Assembly (NCBI GenBank): GCA_021613375.1
Contig: CM038706.1
Span: 23,001,366-23,065,365 of the forward strand
DNA length: 64,000 nucleotides
Direction: 5' to 3'
Origin: Megaleporinus macrocephalus
Taxonomy: Eukaryota; Chordata; Actinopteri; Characiformes; Anostomidae
Shown piece after piece: positions 30,898-61,000 of the stretch (the first letter of the stretch is position 1; the number at the start of each line of letters is the position of its first letter). The notes beneath the pieces were generated by a model. That model searched no databases. It was given only the letters and a program-made list of their open reading frames with translations, and had not been told where the DNA came from. Made by a program: the position numbers and the translations under genes.

Positions 30898-31192
30898 AGC
30901 AATGCCACACTGGTGTCAGAAATGGTACAGCGCCCCCAGTGTACTGTCGAGAAGTGGCGCTTCCATGAACTCAAGGGCGAAACGGCGGAGAAGACCAAGC
31001 CTAGCCGATTACTGCAGAGAAAGAAGGAGTGTGGAGAGGACTTTAGAGGAAGCAGTGCAGTGAAGCTCATTAGCTGAACCTGGCAAAATAGGCACAACAT
31101 ACCTGGAGGACAGCTGTCCAGATTGCGAGGGACTGTAGGGACTCCGCTCTGGTCCGTCGGAATTGTCTCTCCTTCTTCTGCGCCAACACTGC
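30898..31192. other. Unassigned GC-rich exon-like island, strand ambiguous
   Basis: Both strands show plausible splice sites. On the plus strand, TTTCTTCTGCAG (ends about 30900) precedes a frame ending KKECGEDFRGSSAVKLIS. On the minus strand, ATATGCTGCAG precedes a segment (about 31190-31103) with donor CTCCAG-GTATGT, then a short intron to acceptor TTTCTCTGCAG near 31018; the two minus segments join in frame. No family is recognised on either strand. A short gene fragment or conserved non-coding DNA are both possible. Confidence 0.25.
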
Positions 31193-31273
31193 AGCATATT
31201 TAAATTCTCCAAAGCACGTATGTCTATCTGAGGTTCCTCTCCGAGTTGTTCATTGACAGCTCTGATATACACA

Positions 31274-31686
31274 GATCAGCCATGACATTATAAACACCCC
31301 CTCACATCTACACTCCCTGTCCATTTAACCAGCTCCACTGACCACATACGAGCACTTGTAGTTCTACAATTACAGTCTGTAGTCCATCTGTTTCTCTGTA
31401 CACTTTGTAATCCCTTTTTCACCCTGTCCTTCAATAGTCAGGACCCCCCACGGGACCACCACTGAGCAGATATTATTTGGGTGGTTCTCAGCACTGCACT
31501 GACACTGGCATGGTGGTGGTGTGTTAGTGTGTGTTGTGCTGGTACAAGTGCATCAGACACAGCAGAGAAACAGATGAACGACAGTCAGTAATTGTAGAAC
31601 TACATAGTGATCCTACATGGTAAGTGAAGCTGTTAAAGCAAACAATGTGTGTAGATATAAGGAGGTGGTTTTAATGATATGGCTGA
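31274..31686. mobile_element. Palindromic non-autonomous transposon, copy B with both ends
   Basis: The left end GATCAGCCATGACATTA and the right end TTTTAATGATATGGCTGA are inverted relatives. The left arm carries TTGTAGTTCTACAATTACAG and TGACACTGGCATGGTGGTGG; the right arm is shortened. The interior has no coding frame. This copy defines the terminal repeat of the family. Confidence 0.8.
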
Positions 31687-34600
31687 GGGAAGAAGGATGG
31701 GCATGTATGATCAAACTTCACAGCAGATTTCACTTCAGGAATCCACTCTGCTTTATTTACCTTGTGAGTCTATGAAACAATGGCGTCTCCACTCTCTCTC
31801 TCTTGTAATTTCTGATTTATCAGCAGCAACTGTGTTGATTCTGGGTGTGAGGAGGACTTGAATTCTGCCCTGACTGATGTGACTTGCATGCCTTAAAACA
31901 CTATTACTACTTTTACTATTTAAATATGAACCAAATGGGAATGTTTTGTTTATTATAAAAACATAATAAATAAGATCTTATCCAATACTAGGCCACCACT
32001 GTTGCACTGTGACATTGTCATACGGTTGCAATGGAATAAGTACTAAAGAAAATAAGACCCTTTAAGTAGTTTTATTCGCTCTAGCATTGCTCACGTCGCT
32101 CTAGCTGAAGCTGGAAAGGTTGACAGATATTTTAGATTTAAGTAAGATATTTAGCTCACTGTTCCTTACTCAGTGGACGAGAGTCACCACAACCATTTGA
32201 TGTGGTGATAAAAACGGTCACCTACTATTTTTTTATTTTTAAAAATAAATAAGGTATTTTGTTGGTCTACACAAATTTTTTAAATATGCTTGGCATGTAC
32301 ATCATATCATGGTCCATATGTGTTATAAGTCAGGGATAAGTTTTAAAGTTTAAAGTTTTTTTAATTTATTTTTGAATACACCGACTGTATTGATTTTGTG
32401 TTATATTGGTTTTTTGGTTAAAATGTATTGAAAGCTAAAAACCATGTTAGTATCCCAGCATTACAAGGCCAATTAATAGCTATAAGCTATAAGTTAGATA
32501 TGCTGGCCTGTAGCTTGAGCACTGGTGTGTGGAATACATATGAGAAATATCAATTTTGGCATATCATTGTTTCAAGGGTTACAGAAGAGAAAGATTCATA
32601 GTCTGAGTAAAATAAAGATGGCTGTCCTTCTTCTACCATGCAATGTACAGCTGAGAACAACACACTTCGGAGCACATTGAAAACAGCAGCATATGCATCC
32701 ACAGTGCTGTGCCTGTTTAGTATAAACTCTGGATGAAAGCTCTGTGCAGCCAGCAAGCAGCAATGAAGCAGCTGTGGTCTAAGATGAGGGAGGAAGCAGT
32801 GGTAATGCAGCCATGGGTCAGGAGGTTACTGAGAGGGTGGGGCTTGGAACAGGAGTCAGTAAAGGCCCTACAGGAACATAAACTGCATGTCCACTACTTT
32901 TAGACAGCTGCCTGTCCAGCACTTCTTCTGAATTTGAGGGTATAAATGGGGTGTTTGTCGCCACTTTTGCTGCAGAACATTTACATGTATGCATTTGGCA
33001 CATACAAAAGAGACATATTCTTGATTCATGTAACAGATGCTGATGCAAATAGTGTTAGCATCTTGCCCAAGATTTCTTTCTACTGCTCTAGGTGGCGATA
33101 TGTTCAGAGTGAGAGTGTCTCAATTCATTGACAGTACTTTTCTATAACTGAACTGTGCCTGTGCGCCATAAAGAACCTAAAAAAAAGCTTAAATGCAGCA
33201 TCAACACTTATACTAATGAAGACATGATGATAACAGTAGAGAGTTCACCACCCCACACGTCCAAGTTTTGAATGAGATCTTCCAACATCAGATTCACCCT
33301 CTTGTGGAGGTCAGAAGCACATAGTGACTTCACATAGTGTAGCTTTGAAGTCTTTAATTAGAATGAGAGTCTGGATACTTTTAGACATTCCACATAACTA
33401 TTGTATTGCATGCTCTTTTATTTCAATTTAAACATGAGGATAAGTGTTTGTTATTACTTCATATACGTACACAAAGATCATTCAAGAAAGTAGTCCAGGC
33501 AGTTGCTTATAGGTCATCAAGTGTGTTTTGTTATTGATAAGAGTTTCCAGTTGATTTCAGATGATTTTACCACCACTAGTATCTACCAATAGTGATATTC
33601 AGGAAGACAGCAAGAGCCACTCCTGCAACACTACAATCTTGTAGTGCAGCAGCTTCTACTGCAGAAATCCATGAACCACATCATTTAACCATAACCGCAG
33701 ATGCTTGGAATTTGTCTATGAATGCTGTTTTTTTATTTCTTTACATAATTTCCAAAAGGCCCGGCTGCTTTTTACACACTGTGTTAAATGAATGAAGTTG
33801 CACTGTTGCAAGGATTTACTTTCCAAGTAATTACCAGATGATGCACAAATGTTTGGTGCTGGTCTATTGTGGTTGTAAGCATGGTCTGCGAACATTTTGA
33901 TTTCCTAGTTGTTTCTTTTTTTGTGCCAACTGGTAACTTGATTTTCATGTCAGAACAACAAAATCATTGAGTAGTTTTCAGAGCTAGAGTACTTAATGAA
34001 GCCGTCGCGCTCCCTATCTCTTGTGTTAATATGTGTTTGCAGATTGTATTTGTTTAAATGAAATGAAAACAGAGTTTAAACCGTAATTACCTGGAACGAT
34101 ACGATAGTTACTTGGAAACTCAGATGTTACATAACCCTAAAAACCCGCTAGCTTAAAATAGAAAAGTAATAATTGTAATATCTTTCCAGATACAGGACGG
34201 CAGCTGTAGTGGAGAAAAGGAGAAATAAGTAGTTTAGGTAAACAGGCACAGATACATACAGGTAGGCAAAACTAAATTGATTAAACGCTGCATTAAGTAG
34301 GTGTCAGGTGAAGCAGCTGTTCATGCTTGGGAAAATATACATAGCTCCTGATAAGTTTGTGATAACTTGCCCTGGATACGGTGCTTCCCAGGCTGCTCGA
34401 AGGCTGCCTGGCCTTAATCACTCTTTTACATAAGCTACACATTAAAGTCAAAATGAATTACATATGTTTATGGTATTTGAACAGTAAGGCTTTTCTTATG
34501 AATCTGTTTATCAGGCCACAGTCCTGCCCTAAAGTGAGAGAGAGAGAGCGAGAGAGAGAGAGCAAGAGCTTGCTTCCTCATTGAGACTTTGGCACTCGAG
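31687..34600. other. Intergenic with transposon remnants, no supported gene
   Basis: No supported exon. About 32885-32990 is a second copy of the Tc1-like family seen at 7435-7870 (TAGACAGCTGCCTGTCCAGC, then TTTTGCTGCAGAAC). The rest is AT-rich, and a (GA)n tract at 34531-34563 precedes the alcohol dehydrogenase promoter. Confidence 0.45.
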
Positions 34601-34608
34601 TATATAAA
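34601..34608 (+). promoter_or_regulatory. TATA box of the alcohol dehydrogenase gene
   Basis: TATATAAA lies 47 bp upstream of the start codon at 34655, which puts transcription initiation near 34630 and leaves a very short 5' UTR. A GA-rich tract (34531-34563) sits just upstream. Confidence 0.7.
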
Positions 34609-34654
34609 TGATGGCCAAGTATTTTGTTCTCTTCACTCCTGACAGCACTAAGAC

Positions 34655-39350
<4,696 letters not shown>

Positions 39351-39690
39351 GAAGCCAACAGCCAGAGACCTGCCAAACGAGTACTCTTCGGCTAGCCATT
39401 CTTTATATTTTAACATTACATAACATAATTACTAATGAGTTCTGTTATCAACCAGAGGTAGTGCTCTAAAGCTATATAATACACTTGTAATAATTGTAAG
39501 CAGAATGCTACACACTTTGTGCTAGCCCACTGCTCAGAGACCTTGCTTCACATGCACAGCATTATTCCCTATAAACTCACCTACTACTAATAGAACTTGT
39601 ACAATGGCATGTTCTAATTTAGATAACATGCACCATTAAGACAGCTACTGAACTGTGATTATGTGAAACAGCGAAATGTGAAAGATGGCT

Positions 39691-39696
39691 AATAAA
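39691..39696 (+). terminator. adh8 polyadenylation signal
   Basis: AATAAA about 340 bp after the alcohol dehydrogenase stop codon. Confidence 0.65.
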
Positions 39697-41157
39697 AGCA
39701 AATACAAGATGCTTCTGCCTTACAATTTTATCCCAAGAACTTTAGAAAAAGGGGGAACTTGCTCAACTGACCATAAATTTACCCCAAACCTTAAATACAG
39801 TTTGAGGAAATAGCAGGCTCTGTCCACTGCCAAGAAACAAAGACCAAACATCTGTTCATTTTCACACCGCATAGACCTCTCTTGAATTTGACCCCCACCA
39901 TGCATGTCTTACATAACACAACAAAGTTAGGCAACATTAAAATACGTCCAGCCACGTATTCCTCCAGCCGACTGGAGCCAACTGCAAAAAAGCAGCCAAA
40001 TCTTCTTTGATCATTACAATCTTCAGACTAAACAAATGTGTTTCTAATCACTCGAGATTTCTGCTTAAATGTTGGTTGGCCAGCCTCCCCAAGTCAATGA
40101 ACTGTAAGTCATTTGGCACTCTTTTTTTGACCTTTAGTCGTCTATTGTGTAATTTAACGGATTCTATATAAATACTGCCTTCAATAAACATATCCTCTTT
40201 TGCACTATTGATTTAATAAGCCAGCTATTTTTGATGAAGGTTCAAATGGTACAGTTACAAATGATTGAATGACCTTTGGAACAAGACCAGGCCATTAAAA
40301 GCACTGGACATGAAGGGTCAGACAGGAAAACAAAGTTTCATAGACTATTTTTTTTTACAAACGCACAAGATGAAGTTGCTTTCATTATATTATCCATTAT
40401 TGTAAGTAACCCTGTCATTAGCCTATTCATGTGCATTATATATGCTATTCTATAGGCTACGTTTGAGATCAGATCATCTTAGACTCACAAAGGCTCAAAT
40501 ATTTTTGAATCTGAGTGGAAAAGAAAAAACAGTCACCATTCACAAGGAAAATATGCTTTAATTCAGCTTGAATGCAGACCACTGACATGGTTTTTTGACT
40601 GTGGTTCAGACAGAGAGCACCAATAACCCAAAACTTGCCACTGTTAGATGAACCCTGCAGAACAGCTCTGTACCTGCCAATGCATCATTCCAATCAGATG
40701 AGAATTAAACCCTTTCAACGAAGGACTACAAATTCAATAGGAGAACCAATTATAAACTTTTAACCGTCCCATGATAACAAGAACTTTTCATAGAACTTCA
40801 GCACATTAATCACGCATGTGATCAAAGACAAATGGGTCATAAGAGAAAGGGTCTGATGCACGCTGGTACGACTTCATGAGTACAATATTTGTCCTAATGT
40901 TGAAATAATTTTTAGAGGCACTCTTTTGTAAACAGGAGGCTGTGGCCAAAGATTATGCTCAGGACAAACCGTAAAGGTAAAGAATCTGCAGAAAGATTTC
41001 ATTTTTCAGTCTGTTTGGTATCATCTGGCATGACACTCTCATGCACGCACCATTCATACACATATACGTACACATACACACCCACACACGTTGTCCTGAA
41101 GACCACTCAACCAACACAGCACACTGAAACAAACCAAACATGAGTATGCTGGACTAC

Positions 41158-41160
<3 letters not shown>
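39697..41160. other. Intergenic, between convergent adh8 and metap1
   Basis: No supported exon. The 3' UTR of metap1 must extend into its right side from 41573 downwards, but no AATAAA on the minus strand stands out; an ATTAAA variant at about 40557 is one candidate. Confidence 0.4.
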
Positions 41161-41162
<2 letters not shown>

Positions 41163-41207
<45 letters not shown>

Positions 41208-41247
41208 ACATACACACATACACACACACACACACATACACACACAC

Positions 41248-41282
<35 letters not shown>

Positions 41283-41283
41283 C
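41163..41283. repeat. Compound (CA)n-(GACA)n microsatellite
   Basis: About 88 bp of CA repeats with a few TACA interruptions runs directly into about eight GACA units (41251-41283). It lies within about 300 bp of the metap1 stop codon and so may be transcribed in its 3' UTR. Open frames reported through it are periodic artefacts. Confidence 0.97.
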
Positions 41284-41573
41284 ACATGCGTCCACGTCCG
41301 CCCTTCGAGCGGACAGAGAGTGACAGCACTGCAAGCAGGTCAAAGATCAGTGCCTTCCAGTCTGATCAGATCCAAGCTGGGTCATGTGACTGTTCAGATG
41401 ACACATTCATAAATAAACAAATCTCCGCCCAATCAGACACTCCATTACCACGGCCACACGGCCACTCAACTCCTGCCCAACAGAGAACCACAGTGTGACT
41501 GGCTGATCGGTGATAGGGGCGGAGCGGATGTGTCCTCCACTGGGGGAAGGGCCTGCGTTCTCACCCCACCACT

Positions 41574-53276
<11,703 letters not shown>

Positions 53277-55298
53277 GCTGTCAGCAGGAGAAGGCCGGGC
53301 GAAGGGCTGCAGAGGCAGCGATGATCGCGTCGAGAGGGAGGGACCGCTGCCGCTCCACCATGTGCTTCCTTAAATGTCCACTCTTCACTTAGCTGACTTA
53401 AAGGTGTTTCCATAGCTTAAGAAGGGGTTTCTCACTTTTTTTGGGGTGTGTAAAAAAATCTGCAGGATTTTCTTTATCCATACAGATTTTTCATTCAGTT
53501 CCACTGCAAGATGGACCCCGTATACTGGCTAGTCTGAGGTCAGCATTAATGCTTTTGTTGATCTTCAAGTGCAAATAAGTTTACATATCTACACACTGCA
53601 TGCAGTGGTGAGTTGAACTTATTGGGTGGAAAAAAACAAACAAAAAGAAAGTGGCCTGTGCAAAAGTTTAGGCCCATTTAATGGCATGTTTTATTTTTCC
53701 CAGTGTGTTAAATTCAGTAAATGAACAAAAGTTATGCACCAAAATTTCTTTACCAAGGATTTCTTTTTGCTTTTACAAAGCATGCAGTTTGACCAGGAAA
53801 ACTTTTGAAACTTTTCCTGCACCCTCACTAGTTCCTGCACCCACACTAGTTCTCCATTTGATCAGGTATGCCTTCCATGCAGGTGAGTGATTGTCCAGTT
53901 GTGATGGTGTCCCACACCTTTCAAGCCATGAGACTGAGCTAAAAATCCTCGCTGTCCAAAGAAAAAAACCTTCTCTATCTCTATCTTTGTTGATGTTTAT
54001 TTTTTATATCATTTGAACCCAACATCTGCCGGTTATTTACTGTAAAAGTTCTATGATGAATGGAACAATAGAAATGCTCCAGAGGAAAAAAGAGGTATAA
54101 AACCTATTTATGGTGACTTACATTATAAGTGTTTTTGGCCTGTCCTGTAAAGTTACGGTTTTGGAGATACTTGTTTTTCTTTGCACAACAACGATATGAC
54201 AAATATCTATATTTTTATAATAAATATAATACTTTTTATAATAAAGTCCAAAGATTCTTCCTCATTTAAAAGTCTGTACTTCTTATATGAATATTTTCAT
54301 GTAAGGAAGAAAGATTGCTACTGAGAAGTCTGTGGTTAGCTAAATTTCTCAATATTTCTGATAAATTACAGATTGCTTTTTTTTTTTTTAAACAAAAGAC
54401 TGTGTCAGTTTAGGTTAAGAGAAAACTAATAACATTTAATGACATAAACTAGTAACATAAAATAAAAAAATAAAAAAACTTGAATACCATATTTACAGTT
54501 CTCGACATACAGCATGACTTTGATACTAAAGTGGATATTTAGTATTTATTTTTCTTCAGTAAAACAGCCTTTTGTTTTACAGCTGAATTACAGATCAGTA
54601 TCCATACCCAATTCACCACCACAGTGGTAGATGTGTAGCACTTTGCTGGTGCTGTAGCTCATCAGTTATCATAATTTGTCAACCTTCTTAAATCTTACCC
54701 AAAAAAGGAAACTACAGTGACCAATAGTGCACGCTGTCACCAGGCATTACCAGGGTAACATTGTTGTGCTAGAGGTCTGCAATAATAGTATTGGTCAGCA
54801 GTGGTCCTATGTTGGGCCCCCCTTCAGTAATGGAGTGACTATAAGCACATCCTCTACAGAGAGCACGTTTCTACACATTTTACTGCCAGCTGTGTAATAC
54901 AGTTTGCTGAAAACATCTCTTTAGAGGAGGCGTGAACATTTTTGCACTTAGAAAGTTAACTATGCATGTCATTTGACTGGAAGAGTTTAAACCTTTGCAT
55001 ATTATATTCCTACAGAGTGGTTGGTGTATCAGATGAAATGGCCAATAAAATGTTGTGAGGCATTGAAAGCAGTCACTCCAGGCACTAAGCTTCTGTAGGG
55101 AGGTGGCAGAGTTAGGTGAACCTTGACGTCTGTGTGGCTCTGTCCCTGCTCCTCAGTCTGAGTGTGACCGTGTTGATCTGCTCTTGGCCAGAGTAATCCC
55201 AGTTAATCCCTGCAGCCTTTCTTGTGATCTATGGCAGAGTGTTGTGGGAATGCCATACTCTCACTCAACTGCGTTCCTAGGACACCTGTCTCTCAGCT
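53277..55298. other. Divergent spacer between metap1 and the LRIT3-like gene
   Basis: The first 90 bp hold the GC-rich, TATA-less promoter side of metap1. About 53640-53960 contains GTGCAAAAGTTTAGGCCCA and other phrases typical of a degraded Tc1-like transposon. The last 110 bp carry two TAATCC sites, listed separately. No other exon is supported. Confidence 0.5.
55194..55209 (+). promoter_or_regulatory. Two tandem TAATCC (CRX/OTX-type) sites
   Basis: TAATCC occurs at 55194-55199 and again at 55204-55209, spaced exactly 10 bp apart, about 90-105 bp upstream of the LRIT3-like start codon. TAATCC is the known core site of the photoreceptor factors CRX and OTX2, and mammalian LRIT3 acts at photoreceptor synapses. 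Function is inferred. Confidence 0.5.
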
Positions 55299-57965
55299 AT
55301 GCACACGTTCCTGTGTGTTTACCTCATTCTGGGCTTGGCGTTTGCTGTCCACGCACAGAATGACACATGCCCATCTTTGTGCACTTGTGCCTTCCATGGA
55401 CGCAGCATTGGAAAGGGACTCAGGTACAGTTAAATTGGCGTTTGCTCATCTGTTTATTATCTCTTCCTTTCCTTAATCTCCTCTTTTACCTTCAGTGCTG
55501 CCATCAATGTTTCTTTCTCCCCTGTCTTTTCTCCCCCTCCTGTTTTGTTCATATGGAAGTGTGCTTTATCTATATGGAAGTGTAAATTCTTTTGTGAAAT
55601 TCCCACCAGAAAACAATATGGGAGTCATGATTTCCACTTCTGAACGTGAGCTGCCGGAAAGAAGTTTTATTTTTTTAATGAACTGCAGTCAGGTGTTGGC
55701 AGCCAATAACAATAGGTGTTGGACTTAGCCCATAAAGCATTTAGTCAAATTAATCTCATTAGGTCATTTGCTACTGCTTAATTGCACCGGTGACTGTCAG
55801 TCAGTGTTAGTCTGTCACTCTTATTTTCTTCAGGACTGTACTGTGCAAGAATCCTTCCTTGACAGCCATCCCCGACAGCCTGCCACCTAATACGGTGAAG
55901 TTCCGTCTGGAGCGCACTTCCGTTTCTCGGGTCTTCAGGGGAGCCTTTTCAACCTTACCGGACCTCGTATATCTCTGGCTCACCTACAACTCAATCACCA
56001 TTATCCATCCACGGAGCTTCACAAACCTCACGTTTCTCCATGAGCTGCGATTGGATGGGAATCTTCTGTCCACCTTCCCCTGGGAGGCCCTCAGGGACAC
56101 ACCCCGCCTCCGAACACTTGGGCTGCACAACAACCGCCTGTCACGAGTCCCTCCTCAAGCTGCACGTTTTCTTGGCAACATCACCTACCTGGACCTGTCC
56201 AGCAACAGGCTGAGTACGCTGCCAAATGAACTGACCACTCTCTGGCCCCTCACTACTCAAAGTGAACCCCAGCGCTCAATGGTACTAGGTAAGGCAAAGA
56301 GGCAGAGAATAGACAACTAAGAAATAATCAACAATAGATATCTGTTGATTACCAACGGATACATTTCTGCATAATTCAGTACTTAAGATGTAAAGGATTT
56401 GTTTGATATGATACTTTTTTGGGATTTTTTGGGCCCTTCTTATATCCCTCCATTATATGTTTAAAAGAAATTGATTGAAATATGTTTTTTGGACCTAAAC
56501 CTTTAACACTGAATTACTGTAAAGCAATCCAGCTGCATATTCATAACCATTTCATGCAATAACTTTTTGTGAGGGACATCTGATTCGTATCACCACCACT
56601 GCAAACAGTTCTGACTCTGTAAATTCTGCAGAAATTTTGAACAATTGATTCCTTGAGCCATTTCAGCTGGATAGGTCATGTAGTTTGTCTAAAATTTGCC
56701 TGATCGATATTTTTTATTAAATTAAGCATCTTGATATCACATTATATGGCCATAATATATGAAAACATAATCATCACACCTGTATGAGTTTGTTTGACAT
56801 CCTATTTCAAAACCAGAGGCGTTAATAGTTGGTTATATATAAGCTTTTCACAGGGTGTCTGTGGGACCTTGTGCCCATTCAGTCAAAAAGAGCGTTGGTG
56901 ATGTTAACAGTGCATTTCAAAAATATTCAGTGGGGTTGAAGTCACAGGGGATTGGCCATTTAAACAGACTATGGGTTGGCCTTGAGAGTTTAAGACCTTG
57001 AAAGTTTATGTTTACTCCAATAGGTAGAAATAAGAAACTTTCTAAAGCAATTTAAAAGTAAGGATTGTTTAGTTCATTCATCCATTTATAGTCTTTATTT
57101 GCACAAGAAAGTCTACTGGAAACTGTAATTTCATAATGCCCATAGTTTTGTATTGCTGTTACTTTTAATGGGACTCCATGTCACATGAATATAGATGTAT
57201 TAGTTTGGTTAGGTTGAAGTTGACAATTCTGATAAATGTGTTTTTGTGTCTGTCTGAAATCAGTTCCATATGTGGCCACAAAAAAATCTAATTCACTAAA
57301 ACCTTTTCTGGCTTATGGAATTCCACATGCAATCCAATCCTGTGATTGCAGTCTGTATGTACATTCGTTGATAAGTAGAGAAAAAATATTAATATTTGTG
57401 TACTCCTCAAAAGTCTTTATAAAGTTAACAACCAGTAAAAACAAGTAATCAATTTAGATACGCATGTAAAAAAGGACAGCTGATTTTGATCAGTTCTAAT
57501 TCAAAAGTCATGTAAACCTGCAACGCTAATTATTATTTTTTTACTTCTTAACCATAAAGTACAAGAAGAAAGCATCTCAGATAATTCAGCCAAATTATCA
57601 ACAAGAGCAATTCTGAACAAAAAAAATATATTGTCACCCTTTGACAGCGCCCTTTTACTCCCCAGAACGTAACACGATCTGAGACTGACCCCAACTAAAG
57701 AATCCATAAAATATTTAATGGGGAAATTCCGAAACTCAGCAGGACTGCTGCCCTGATCAGATTTCATAGATAGCAGCCATCATTTTTCTTTTCCTTTTTT
57801 TTAACTCTACAAGAACATTCATGTTTAGGACTAAAAGCTACAAACCTTTATCTTTGACAAAGGTAGAGGAGATTTAGGTGAGGAAGAGAAATGCTCTTTT
57901 CAGCATTGAATAATATGATAATGTGTGATTAAAAGTAGTTTGGTTTTTACACATATATTAATAAC

Positions 57966-58054
<89 letters not shown>

Positions 58055-61000
58055 TAATAAACTATATTTTATATATATATTTACACATATATTAATAACC
58101 TATATAACAACTTTCACAGCTGTTACAAATGGATATGCAGCATTTTGAAATGAAACACTTCATGGTGATATTATCTAGGTAGCAAAGGGTGTGGCTGAAA
58201 CACATGAAAGTCACTGGGTGGGATGTCCGAATACATTTGACCAAATGGTGTAGCTTTTTTTTACAGGTACAAAGCCAATGAAATGCAGTTTGCATCAAAC
58301 CAGAAGTGCAACATACATTATTATTTACAAGTGCAAAACAGAAATGACTAACAATTTGAAGTTATTGTACATGTGGTGGTATATAACTACATATATAGAA
58401 TGTAGGTGTGCACAGAATGTAAGATAAGGGGGTCGTATATAAAATAGAATATAAATTACTATACATATATACAGTAAGTAGTGAAATGCAAAGATTGCAC
58501 AGAGCAGCATATGTTGAACAAGTTGTAACAGTGTAAACAATAACTACCGATATAAATAGTGCAATATTATCAGAATTGCGAATATAAATAGAACTGTACA
58601 GGTATGAAATTACAAAGATAGATGTGCAAAAATGAGTAGTGCAAAAGTAATAGTACAGTGCAGTGAGTGCAATAATAAGGCTAACGTGACGGTGTAGAGT
58701 TCAGCAGGGTCACAGCCTCAGGGAAGAAGCTGTATATCATTTCATGAAGTAGGTCTACTGTATAAAGACTGTATGTATCAACACAGTTTGCAGGAAATTA
58801 ACAGTAGCTAATATGGTGAATACTCTAAAAATGAGATATAATTAACCAATTTAAAACAAGTTGCAACACAAGGAAACACTAGGAAGGATCAAAAACATAC
58901 TTGGATAGTTGTTAGAAGAGGCTGCCATCCCATTTCACAAACCAGCATAGTTGTTTAGGGCCTGCCAGCATAATTGTATAATAGTATATTCACAAAGATT
59001 AGATTAAATATTGATTTCCATTTCCATTAGGTTTCAGTCACATAAACCAAAGTACTGGAACTCTGCTCTGCCTGATTTAATCTCTGACTAAAAGTATCTA
59101 TATTTCTAGCAAGTTTCATTCTTTCTATTAAATATTATACTTGGCTATGTATGTTATGTGGTTTTCACTCTCAGGTCTGCAGGATAACCCCTGGCTTTGC
59201 GACTGCAGACTGTCTATATTGCTGGACATCAGTAAGGCCCCAGAATCTTCTCTAGTTCTGCTGGATCGGTTCCTGACCTGTATTGGCCCTCCTGACCTTG
59301 CTGGAGTTCCTTTCCAGAGTGTGGATCTGCCACGCTGCCGCCGGCCCTCAGTGTTGACATCTGCCACGAAGGTCACGACTTTACTGGGGAGCAACGTCCT
59401 GCTGCGCTGTGATGCCAGAGGATACCCTACCCCTGCCCTCATCTGGATCAAATCAGCTAGACCTAACCTCTATAACACAGGTCTCTGCCCACACACGTGC
59501 TTCCCCACATGTGTTTTGTGTGTTGTATTTTATTGCTAATGGCTTTTTTTTTATTTTCAGCTTGTTGCCGGCAGGTTGAAAGTTTGGAAAATGAGAAACT
59601 ACCAAGAAAACTGCCAAGCTGTGAGTAGCTCACTGTCCTTCATACTTTGCTTAAACGTGTGAGAAATACAATTAATGCTGTAGGCCTGCGTGACTGGGGG
59701 CATATAATCGGATATCTGTAATGACTGACAGGTGAAACGATTAGAATGCTTCAAAGACGATTATCGGTGAAAAGAAAACTAAGGCTAATTTAATTTTAAG
59801 CAGCTTGCTAAATGATATTAAATAATAAGCTCACATAATCTTTTAATAATATGGTAAACTATGACACAGTTAATTTTCCACTGTCCCTGGAAAATGATGG
59901 CTGTGGAAACAGTTTGTGTGTCCTGGTGATTCAGAGCAGTTGTAAATTATGTAAATATAATGCTTCTTGATGTCTCACAGGCATCTATAGCTCAATTCTG
60001 AAATGACTCCTCTATAACGATGAACAAATCCTTATAAGTTTTATAACCTGTTTAACTGCAAGGACTCAAATGTGGGCCCATACATCTCATTCTCATAACA
60101 GCTGAATCATACGCCTGCAGGCTAATATGTAAAGCATGTCAACATGGCTTGGGTACTGTCTTATATAGGGTATTTTTTTTAATATGTGCTTTTCATTAAA
60201 AATGATCATTAAAATAATGTAAAAAAAAACCATATAAGCTGAAAATAGAAACTGTCTAAGCTGCCATCATCAATCATTTATTATCAACAATCCCAATTTT
60301 TAAACAACAAATCGCACCGGCCTAAAATACAGAGTATAAGGAGAATACAGGTATATACATTTATCAGCCATAACATTAAACACTTTCTTCATCTACATTT
60401 ATTGATTATTTTATCAGTTGCACTTATCATATAGGAGCACTTAGTAGTTCTACACTTGCAGACTGTAGTCTATCTGTTAGACAGGACCACCATAGAGCAG
60501 CTACTATTTGGGTTGTGGGTCATTCTCAGCACTGCAGTGACACTGACGTGGTGGTGGGGTGTTAGTGTGTGTTATGCTGGTGCGAGTGGATCAGACACAG
60601 CAGTACTGCTGGAATTTTGGTACTGCTGAGAATAGTCCAGCAACGAATACTATCCAGACAACAGCGCCCCATGGGCAGAGTCCTGCAGCAACGGATGAGC
60701 TATTGTCTCTGACTTGTCATCTTCAAGGTAGCAGGGACTAATTGGGTGGACAGTGAATGGATACAGTATTTAAAAATGCCACTACTATTAGTGCAGCACA
60801 CATTAACACATGCAAGCAAGTTTGGAGGGGTACTTAAAAAATGTGTTCCGTTACAGATTACTGGTCAAAAATGTGATTGTAATCGAATCCACAGGATTAC
60901 TATATTAAACAATATAATCTTATTCTTTTCTGTCACTTTTGGTTTTATTGTTACTTTTGGCATGTAATTGAGCAAAGACAAAAGAAAAACCACAAGAAAG

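Noticed and set aside
41054..41412. Frames rich in Val-Cys or Thr-His
   Set aside because: They are translations of the CA/GACA microsatellite.
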